Source: Sphingomonas sp. BK580
Lineage (GTDB): Bacteria; Pseudomonadota; Alphaproteobacteria; Sphingomonadales; Sphingomonadaceae
Assembly (NCBI RefSeq): GCF_014194975.1
Contig: NZ_JACIAY010000017.1
Location: forward strand, 1-64,000
Direction: 5' to 3'
Length of the DNA stretch: 64,000 nt
Shown in pieces: positions 1-6,316 of this stretch. The translations under genes were made by a program, and so were the position numbers. A model generated the notes under the pieces. That model made no database searches and was not told where the DNA came from. It worked only from the letters and a program-made list of their open reading frames with translations. The stretch's first letter is position 1, and each line of letters starts with the position of its first letter.

Positions 1-93
1 CGTGCCCTGCCCGCCGGCGCCGCGCCCCCCGCGCACGACCTCGCCTGGTACAAGGCGCAGCGCTTCCCCTATGCACCAGGTCACCCGGAATGA
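1..93 (+). CDS. C-terminal end of an unidentified protein (cut by window start)
   Basis: Frame 1 is open from the first base and ends at a TGA at 91-93. It gives about 30 residues ending in FPYAPGHPE. Codon choice is GC-rich at third positions, as in the neighbours, so it is probably coding. There is too little sequence to name a family. The same frame stays open again after this TGA, so the stop could also be a disabling mutation in a longer gene. Confidence 0.35.
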   Translation, partial: RALPAGAAPPAHDLAWYKAQRFPYAPGHPE

Positions 94-415
94 CGGGGAG
101 GAGCAGACCCGGGAGAGGTCTGGTTGCCCGGCGGCGTCCATCTGCGACCGGTGCCCGCGGCGGACTTCGCCCATGATCTCGCCGACGGGCTGCGCCGCCG
201 GCTCGCCGCGTCGCAGGGGATCTCGCCCCCGAATGTCGCCGCGCCGCCGCGGGCCGAGGACGGCCCCCCGGCGCCGTCGGTTACCGTCACCATCGACGAC
301 GCGGACAGCGGCGTCGGCGTGCAGGCGCCCCTCACCGACCTGCCCGGCGCGTTCACCTCGGCGCTACCGATCGGGGACGGACGCGCCGGGAGACATCGCC
401 GCGGCCGAGCGATAA
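94..415 (+). other. Open, codon-biased stretch without a recognisable product
   Basis: After the TGA at 91 the same frame stays open with a coding-like GC3 pattern, giving residues such as VTVTIDDADSGVG, until about 390. There the coding signal seems to move to frame 2, which ends DIAAAER at a TAA at 413-415, ten bases before the next gene. This is what a broken gene would look like, with one stop and one frameshift. It could also be two small real frames. I recognise no domain and see no convincing start codon with a ribosome binding site. Confidence 0.25.
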
Positions 416-424
416 GGGCTCCGA

Positions 425-1003
425 ATGAGCCGGCTGCTGCTGTTCAACAAACCGTACGGGGTCCTGTCCCAGTTCACCGACCGCGGATCGCCGGCGGTTC
501 GGTCGACGTTGTCGGACTTCATCGACGTGAAGGGCGTCTACCCCGCGGGGAGGCTCGATCGGGACAGTGAGGGCCTGCTGTTGTTATGCGATGATGGCCG
601 GTTCCAGGCGCGCATCGCCGATCCACGCTACAAGATGCCCAAGACCTATCTCGTCCAGGTCGAAGGCGATCCGCGCGCGGCGGATCTGACCCGCCTGCGC
701 CACGGCGTGCGGCTCAAGGACGGCATGACCCTTCCTGCCGAGGTCGACCGCATCGACGCACCCGACCTGTGGCCGCGCGATCCGCCGATCCGCCGGCGCG
801 CGACCATCCCCGACAGCTGGCTGAGGCTCACCATCCGCGAAGGGCGCAACCGGCAGGTACGCCGCATGACCGCGGCGGTCGGGTTGCCCACGCTGAGGCT
901 GGTCCGCTGGTCGATCGGCGACTGGTCGCTCGCCGGGATCGCGCCGGGCACATTCGCGGTGCTGGCGGGCCCGGGCGCGCCCGCCGCCGGCCCGTCGGCG
1001 TGA
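425..1003 (+). CDS. rluE: 23S rRNA pseudouridine synthase, RluE-like (RsuA family)
   Basis: A 192-residue protein of the RsuA/RluB/E/F family, which isomerises uridine to pseudouridine in rRNA. RluE acts on U2457 of 23S rRNA in E. coli. The protein opens with LLLFNKPYGVLSQFTD, the usual start of the compact RluE group that lacks an N-terminal S4 domain. It has the catalytic motif AGRLDRDSEG with the conserved Asp at residue 45, and the late family motif EGRNRQVRRM. The length fits RluE. The ATG at 425 is the first start in frame. The next gene, rlmJ, also modifies 23S rRNA. RluE is the best specific assignment, but substrate position cannot be proven from sequence. Confidence 0.88.
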   Translation: MSRLLLFNKPYGVLSQFTDRGSPAVRSTLSDFIDVKGVYPAGRLDRDSEGLLLLCDDGRFQARIADPRYKMPKTYLVQVEGDPRAADLTRLRHGVRLKDGMTLPAEVDRIDAPDLWPRDPPIRRRATIPDSWLRLTIREGRNRQVRRMTAAVGLPTLRLVRWSIGDWSLAGIAPGTFAVLAGPGAPAAGPSA

Positions 1004-1067
1004 TGCCGAGGCGCGCCTGCGGACCGGCGGCTCGGACACAGGGAGGCCAGCAGGGCTCAGATCGCAG

Positions 1068-1898
1068 ATGAATTATCGCCACTCCTTCCATGCCGGCAAC
1101 AGCGCCGATGTCGTGAAGCACAGCCTGCTCATCGCCCTGGTACGGGCACTGCAGCAGAAAGACGGCGCGTTGACGCTGATCGACACGCACGCCGGCCGCG
1201 CGCTGTACGATCTCGGCGGCGAGCAGGCGCAGCGGACGGGCGAGGCCGCGCACGGCGTGCTGCGGGCCTTCGCCGACGCGAACCCCTTGCTGGACAGCTA
1301 CCGCGCCGCCGTGCGGGCGGTGAATGCCGGGGCGGAGCCGCGGCTCTATCCCGGTTCACCGCAGGTCCTGACGCAGCTGCTGCGGCCGCAGGACGTGCTG
1401 ATCGTCAACGAGAAGCATCCCGAGGACGCCCGCGCCCTGCGCGCCGCGATGCGCGGCACGCCCGCCGCCGTGCATGAGCGCGACGCCTACGAGTTGTGGC
1501 TGGCGCTGCTGCCGACCCGCACCGGTCGCGGCGTCGTGGTGGTCGATCCGCCGTACGAGCAGACCGACGAACGCGCCCGGATCACCGCCACCTTGGCCGC
1601 GGCTCACCGCAGATGGTCGCATGGCGTGACGGTGATCTGGTATCCGCTGAAGGACCGCGTGACGCATCAGCGATGGAAGGACGCTCTGCGGCGGCTCGGC
1701 ATCCCGAAGGTCCTGTCGGTCGAGCATTGGCTGTACGACGCCGATGAGCCCGGCATCTACAACGGGTCCGGACTGTTCATCGTCAATCCGCCCTATGCCT
1801 TCACCCAGGCGTTGTCGCCCCTGCTGGAAGCCCTTCGCGTCGCGCTGGCGCCGGAAGGGCACCGCGGGAAGGTCACGGCGGAGTGGTTGAACGGGTGA
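1068..1898 (+). CDS. rlmJ: 23S rRNA (adenine2030-N6)-methyltransferase
   Basis: RlmJ (formerly YhiR, ComJ-like) transfers a methyl group from S-adenosylmethionine to N6 of A2030 in 23S rRNA. The 276-residue length matches the family. The sequence shows the typical start MNYRHSFHAGNSADVVKH, a SAM-binding region with LIDTHAGRALYDL at about 42-54, and the N6-adenine methyltransferase motif DPPY at residues 160-163. The C-terminal SGLFIVNPPY is also typical. It lies 64 bases after the pseudouridine synthase and may share its transcript. Confidence 0.93.
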   Translation: MNYRHSFHAGNSADVVKHSLLIALVRALQQKDGALTLIDTHAGRALYDLGGEQAQRTGEAAHGVLRAFADANPLLDSYRAAVRAVNAGAEPRLYPGSPQVLTQLLRPQDVLIVNEKHPEDARALRAAMRGTPAAVHERDAYELWLALLPTRTGRGVVVVDPPYEQTDERARITATLAAAHRRWSHGVTVIWYPLKDRVTHQRWKDALRRLGIPKVLSVEHWLYDADEPGIYNGSGLFIVNPPYAFTQALSPLLEALRVALAPEGHRGKVTAEWLNG

Positions 1899-2219
1899 GA
1901 CCCGGTCAGCGCTCGGGCGAGGCGGCCGCGGCCGGCTGATCGCGTCATTGTCCGTCCCCGCGGGTGAGCCCGGGCGATCACCGTCGGGACGACACGCGCA
2001 GAGGCGATCCCGCTGGGATCGGCCTCGTGGGCGCGTCTGTCGTCAGAGTCGCCGGCGCGGCGCCTGCGGGCTGTCCCGTGGCAGGGTCGCGATCCGCTCG
2101 CCCGGCAGCCCGTTCGCGCCGGCAAGGCACCGCCGGGTGCACCTCGGCGTGGCGATCGATCCCAGACGCGTCTACACCTGCGCTCACGTGCCAGTCCGGG
2201 CATGCTCGAGGGGTCAACG
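1899..2219 (+). other. Intergenic stretch, no gene seen
   Basis: About 320 bases between rlmJ and mop. Several short frames are open because of the GC content, but none has a good start, a family match or steady codon bias. The mop promoter must lie here. A good Shine-Dalgarno, GAGGGG at 2208-2213, sits just before the mop ATG. Confidence 0.6.
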
Positions 2220-2426
2220 ATGAAGATCAGCGCGCGCAACCAGATCTCCGGTACCGTCGTGGGTATCACGTCGGGAGCCGTGAACGGCTCGATCAAGGTC
2301 AACATCGGCGGTGACATCATCGTCACCGCGAGCATCACCGAAGAAGCCATCCAGGAGCTTGGTCTTGCCGAGGGGGACACCGTCACGGTCATCGTCAAGG
2401 CGAGCGACGTGATGATCGGCAAGTGA
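2220..2426 (+). CDS. mop: Molybdenum-pterin/molybdate-binding protein (Mop, single TOBE domain)
   Basis: A 68-residue molbindin made of one Mop/TOBE domain. These small cytoplasmic proteins oligomerise and bind molybdate or tungstate for storage or homeostasis. The typical start is MKISARNQISGTV, followed by GAVNGSIKVNIGG and the end VKASDVMIGK, and the whole chain fits one Mop repeat. I chose the ATG at 2220 over the upstream ATG at 2202 because GAGGGG at 2208-2213 is well spaced for it. The stop is one base before the start of the ModE-type gene, so the two are co-transcribed. Confidence 0.92.
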   Translation: MKISARNQISGTVVGITSGAVNGSIKVNIGGDIIVTASITEEAIQELGLAEGDTVTVIVKASDVMIGK

Positions 2427-2427
2427 G

Positions 2428-2799
2428 ATGAAGATCGGCCCTTTATGGCTGAAGCTGCAGATCGCCTGCGGCGACGCGCTCGCCCTCGGCCCCGGCAAGG
2501 CAGACCTCCTCGGGGCAATCGTCGCGCACGGGTCGATCACGGCAGCGGCACAGGCGCTGGGGATGAGCTATCGCCGCGCCTGGATGCTCGTCGATGAGAT
2601 GAACCGCTGCTTCGAGCCCCCGTTGGTCGAGACGCTGAAGGGTGGCGGACGCGAGCGGGGCGCGCGGATCACGCCTACGGGGCAGGACGTGCTCAAGGCG
2701 TATCGCGAGATGGAGCGAGAGGCGGGGCGCATCGCCGATCACGCGGCCTATCGGCGCCTGCGCTCTCACTTGCGCGACCAGCCGCGATCACCCGAGTGA
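2428..2799 (+). CDS. ModE-type transcriptional regulator, DNA-binding domain only
   Basis: A 123-residue winged helix-turn-helix protein of the ModE/LysR fold. The helix-turn-helix region reads AIVAHGSITAAAQALGMSYR, followed by RAWMLVDEMN, as in ModE. E. coli ModE is about 262 residues and carries two C-terminal Mop domains that bind molybdate. Here that part is absent, and a free-standing Mop protein is encoded directly upstream. Molybdate sensing may therefore be split over two proteins, which is inference. Likely targets are its own operon or the TBDR downstream. Confidence 0.88.
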   Translation: MKIGPLWLKLQIACGDALALGPGKADLLGAIVAHGSITAAAQALGMSYRRAWMLVDEMNRCFEPPLVETLKGGGRERGARITPTGQDVLKAYREMEREAGRIADHAAYRRLRSHLRDQPRSPE

Positions 2800-2830
2800 C
2801 GTCGCGACACCGGGCGCCCTGCACCGCTTC

Positions 2831-2866
2831 ACTATATACGACGGAATATCGCCTCGATATATCGCC
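2831..2866. promoter_or_regulatory. AT-rich operator/promoter candidate upstream of the TBDR
   Basis: In an otherwise GC-rich region this stretch contains CTATATACG, two direct copies of ATATCGCC (2846-2853 and 2859-2866) and the perfect palindrome CGATATATCG (2855-2864). It lies 45-80 bases before the TBDR start at 2911 and just after the ModE-type gene. ModE operators in E. coli are AT-rich inverted repeats, but this is not a clear match to that consensus. Binding by the neighbouring regulator is inference. Confidence 0.4.
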
Positions 2867-2910
2867 GAGCACAATGCCGCGGCCACGACCGCGAACAGGG
2901 GTGTTCCACG

Positions 2911-5316
2911 ATGTCGACGCGTCTCGCCGTATGTCTGTGTGCGGTAGCCATGCCCGCGCTGAGCGCCTCCGCTCTCGCGCAGGACGTACCCGCTCCCACG
3001 AACGGCACGACTCGCGACGCCACGACCGCTGAGGGCGACACCGACGGCCTGCCCGACGTCACCGTGACCGCCCGGCGTCGCGCAGAGAACGCCCAGCGCG
3101 TGCCCGCGTCGCTGTCGGTCGTCGGCGGTGATCTCGTCGACCGAAGCTACACGGTGAACACACAGGGGCTGACGACGCTGATCCCCAGCCTCAACTACTC
3201 GTCGGCCAACCCGCGCAACACCGCTTTCACGATCCGCGGGCTCGGCTCCAGCGTCGTCGCGGTGAGCCAGGCCAATGACGGGCTGGAGCCCGGCGTCGGC
3301 TTCTACGTCGACCAGGTCTATCACGCCCGCCCCGCGACCGCGGCGTTCGACTTCGCCGATATCGAGCAGGTCGAGGAGCTGCGCGGCCCGCAGGGGACGT
3401 TGTTCGGCAAGAACACCACCGCCGGCGCGCTCAACATCACCACGCGCGCACCGAGCTTCACGCGGGAAGGCTTCGCCGAGCTCTCGTATGGCGAAGACAA
3501 CTTCGCGCAGGCGAGGGGCTGGGTGTCGGGACCGATCACCGACAGCATCGCCTATCGCGTGTCGGGCGTCTCGACCCGCCGCGACGGCGTGGTCGCCAAC
3601 GTCCGCACGGGACGCGACACCAACACGCTCGGGACGCAGGCGGTGCGCGCGCAGCTGCTGTTCAAGCCCGACGACACCGTCCAGATGCGCGTCATCGCCG
3701 ACGTCACCAACTTCCAGGCCTATTGCTGCGGACAGGTATATCTGCGCACGGGCACCAGCCTGCGCGCGGCCGGCCGCCAGTTCGGCGGCCCGGGCGGCCT
3801 CGCCGCCCAGTTCGGCTACGCGCCCGCGAGCACGAACCCCTATGACCGCGAGACCGACATCGACGGGCCGCTCGGCGTCGACACCAACGAGGGCGGCGTC
3901 AGCGCGATCACGGATTGGAACCTCGGTTTCGCCACGCTGACCTCCGTCACCGCGTGGCGCTTCTGGAACTGGGACGCGGAGAACGACCGCGACTATACCG
4001 GCCTTCCGGTGCAGCTGTCGCAGCACATCCCCTCGCGCCAGAACCAGTACAGCCAGGAGCTGCGGCTCGCCTCGAACGGCGACGGGCCGCTGTCCTACGT
4101 CGTCGGCCTCTACGGCTTTCGCCAGCGGCTCACCGGTCGGCCGATCAGCATCTACGGCCCCGCGGCGGCGCGCTACCTGATCGGCACCACCACCGGCGCC
4201 AACAACACGCCCGTGCCGTCCAACCTGCTCGACGGCTACAGCCAGGACGGGCACACCGACTTCCGCAGCCTCAGCTACGCCGCGTTCGGCGAGGTCAATT
4301 ACCGGATCGTGCCCGCGGTCACCGCCACGCTGGGGCTGCGCTACACGCAGGAGGAGAAAGACGGTTATTACACCACCACCGTCTCCGGCGGCCCCGCGAC
4401 GACCAGCGCCGCGCTGATCAACGCGCGGCTGGGCGTGCTGCGGCCGCAGCGTTACGAGGCGCACGACAGCGACGGCAGCCTGTCGGGGCGCGGCAATCTC
4501 GCCTGGCAGGTGACCGAGCAGACCATGGCCTATGCGAGCTACGCGCGCGGCTTCAAGTCGGGCGGGATCAACATGTCGGGCCTGCCGCTCGACAACGCCA
4601 GCCAGCCGGTGCTCGCCACCGCGGTGGTGCGGCCGGAGCGCAACGAGACCTACGAGGTCGGCGTCAAGAACAATCTGTTCGACCGGTGGCTGATCCTCAA
4701 CGTCGACGCCTTCTACACCAAGGTCCGCGACTTCCAGGCGACCGTGGTCGAGAACTCGCTGACGCAGACGGTGCAGCTGCGCGGCTATCTCTCGAACATC
4801 CCCGCGGTGACGGTGAAGGGCGTCGAGGCCGACGCCACCGCGCTGATCCTGCCCGGCCTCAGCGCGCGCACCAGCGCGGCCTATTCCGAGGGCGAGTACA
4901 GCGACTATCCCGCCGGCCCCTGCCCGCTCGAGGTGCAGACCGCGGCGACCACGCAGTGCAGCCTGACCGGCCGCCGCCTCGCCTCGCTGCCGCGCTTCGC
5001 GATCACCGCCGGGCTCGACTATGTTCGCCCGCTCGGCCGCGGCGCGCTGACGCTCCACGTCGATACGGCCTCGCGCAGCGGCTACAACGGCGATCCGAGC
5101 CTGTCGCGCTTCACCTACATCCGCGGCTACAATCTCACCAACGCCAACATCGGCTACCGCTTCGCCGGAGGCGTGGAGTTGATCGTGTGGGCGCGCAACC
5201 TGCTCGACGCCGACTACATCCAGAACGTGACGATCCAGGCGGGGAACTCCGGTCTGATCCTCGGCAGCCCGAGCGATCCGCGGACGATCGGCGGCACGGT
5301 GCGGCTGCGGCTGTAG
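2911..5316 (+). CDS. TonB-dependent receptor (possible molybdate-linked transporter)
   Basis: An 801-residue outer-membrane receptor for active uptake powered by TonB-ExbB-ExbD. A signal peptide ends near residue 24 (ALAQ). A TonB-box-like LPDVTVTARR follows at about 48-57, then the plug with FTIRGLGSS and ELRGPQGTLFGKNTTAGALN, then a 22-strand-type barrel ending GGTVRLRL. A CC pair in an early extracellular region (NFQAYCCGQVY) is unusual. The gene follows mop and the ModE-type regulator in the same orientation with 111 bases between, which contain an AT-rich repeat element. That context suggests molybdate or another oxyanion complex as substrate, but the barrel alone does not show it. Confidence 0.9.
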   Translation: MSTRLAVCLCAVAMPALSASALAQDVPAPTNGTTRDATTAEGDTDGLPDVTVTARRRAENAQRVPASLSVVGGDLVDRSYTVNTQGLTTLIPSLNYSSANPRNTAFTIRGLGSSVVAVSQANDGLEPGVGFYVDQVYHARPATAAFDFADIEQVEELRGPQGTLFGKNTTAGALNITTRAPSFTREGFAELSYGEDNFAQARGWVSGPITDSIAYRVSGVSTRRDGVVANVRTGRDTNTLGTQAVRAQLLFKPDDTVQMRVIADVTNFQAYCCGQVYLRTGTSLRAAGRQFGGPGGLAAQFGYAPASTNPYDRETDIDGPLGVDTNEGGVSAITDWNLGFATLTSVTAWRFWNWDAENDRDYTGLPVQLSQHIPSRQNQYSQELRLASNGDGPLSYVVGLYGFRQRLTGRPISIYGPAAARYLIGTTTGANNTPVPSNLLDGYSQDGHTDFRSLSYAAFGEVNYRIVPAVTATLGLRYTQEEKDGYYTTTVSGGPATTSAALINARLGVLRPQRYEAHDSDGSLSGRGNLAWQVTEQTMAYASYARGFKSGGINMSGLPLDNASQPVLATAVVRPERNETYEVGVKNNLFDRWLILNVDAFYTKVRDFQATVVENSLTQTVQLRGYLSNIPAVTVKGVEADATALILPGLSARTSAAYSEGEYSDYPAGPCPLEVQTAATTQCSLTGRRLASLPRFAITAGLDYVRPLGRGALTLHVDTASRSGYNGDPSLSRFTYIRGYNLTNANIGYRFAGGVELIVWARNLLDADYIQNVTIQAGNSGLILGSPSDPRTIGGTVRLRL

Positions 5317-5425
5317 CGCTGCCATCTGGCCCGTGACCAGACGCGAGACCGGTCATCGAGCCCGGTGCGGCAGGACAGCGGACGTGCGGCTTCTCAGCGG
5401 GATCGTCCGCGGTTAGCCTGAGGCC

Positions 5426-6001
5426 ATGACGCTCCCTCAGGCCGATGCCCTCGCGTTCGAGACGCCGGAGGATCTCGCCGGCTGGCTCGCCGAGCACCAC
5501 GCGACCAGCGACGAACTCTGGGTGCGCATCTACAAGGAAGGCTCCGGTAAGCGCTCCGTCAGGTGGGGCGACTGCGTCGTGGAGGCGCTGCGTGTCGGCT
5601 GGATCGACGGCCTGAAGCGGTCAGGCGACGCGTGCTCCTACCTCCAGCGCCTCACGCCACGCCGGCCCGGATCGAGTTGGTCTGCCAGGAACCGTGACCA
5701 TGCCGAGCGGCTGATCGCTGAAGGTCGCATGACGCCGTCCGGACTCGCCCATGTCGAGGCCGCGCGCGCGGAGGGTCGTTGGGACACGGCCTACGAGGGC
5801 TCGGCCACGATGGTCATCCCACAGGACTTCCTGGACCTCCTGGCGGCCCTGCCCGAAGCAGAGGCATTTTTCCGGACGCTCGACCGGAAGAACCTCTACC
5901 CGATCTACTACCGCCTTCAGACGGCCAAGCGGCCGGAGACGCGCGCCCGCAGGATGAGGCAGATCCTCGAACGACTTGCGCGCGGTGAGCGCTTCCACTG
6001 A
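5426..6001 (+). CDS. YdeI/OmpD-associated family protein
   Basis: A 191-residue protein of the YdeI/OmpD-associated family. Typical features are the N-terminal ETPEDLAGWLAEHHATSDELW, the DCVVEALRVGWIDG segment, the RLTPRRPGSSWSARNRDH segment and a helical C-terminus with YPIYYRLQTAKRPETRARR. Members are small cytosolic proteins linked to stress or bacteriocin tolerance in some reports, but their biochemical role is not established. It stands alone between two TBDR units, with 109 bases before it. Confidence 0.85.
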   Translation: MTLPQADALAFETPEDLAGWLAEHHATSDELWVRIYKEGSGKRSVRWGDCVVEALRVGWIDGLKRSGDACSYLQRLTPRRPGSSWSARNRDHAERLIAEGRMTPSGLAHVEAARAEGRWDTAYEGSATMVIPQDFLDLLAALPEAEAFFRTLDRKNLYPIYYRLQTAKRPETRARRMRQILERLARGERFH

Positions 6002-6316
6002 CCGGACGCATGAGCGGACCTGGAGGGAGCTCCGGGCGTCACCCGTCTTCCGTCACTCGGTCGCCGATCGCCGATCGCCACCGCCGCCACCGGGCCCGAT
6101 GACCGCAGCCCCGCGCCGCGTCTCTCCCGCGGCGGGGCAGGCTCTCGCCATGCGACGCGGATCAAGCGCCGCGGCCGCGGCGATCAGGCTGCGTGCGCGG
6201 CCGATACCGCCCGCCGGACGGCCGATTGTGTCGTAATGTGCATGCAACATCAACGTCCCCGGACCGTCACACGGCGCTTCTAACCGACCTCGAACACAGC
6301 AGAAATCGGGGAAAAC
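6002..6316 (+). other. Intergenic stretch upstream of a TBDR
   Basis: About 315 bases without a credible gene. Near 6232-6252 there is an AT-richer segment with ATGTGCATGCAACAT, an imperfect inverted repeat that could hold the promoter or operator for the TBDR at 6317. I could not match it to a known box, including the Pho box that one might expect from the phosphatase encoded downstream. Confidence 0.4.

Noticed and set aside
2788..5325. 845-codon minus-strand frame antisense to the TBDR at 2911
   Set aside because: Composition is Arg/Val/Ala shadow, no family is recognisable, and the plus strand is a clear receptor. The same holds for 6053-9091, 14309-15916, 16895-19393, 29635-31548 and 35561-38632.
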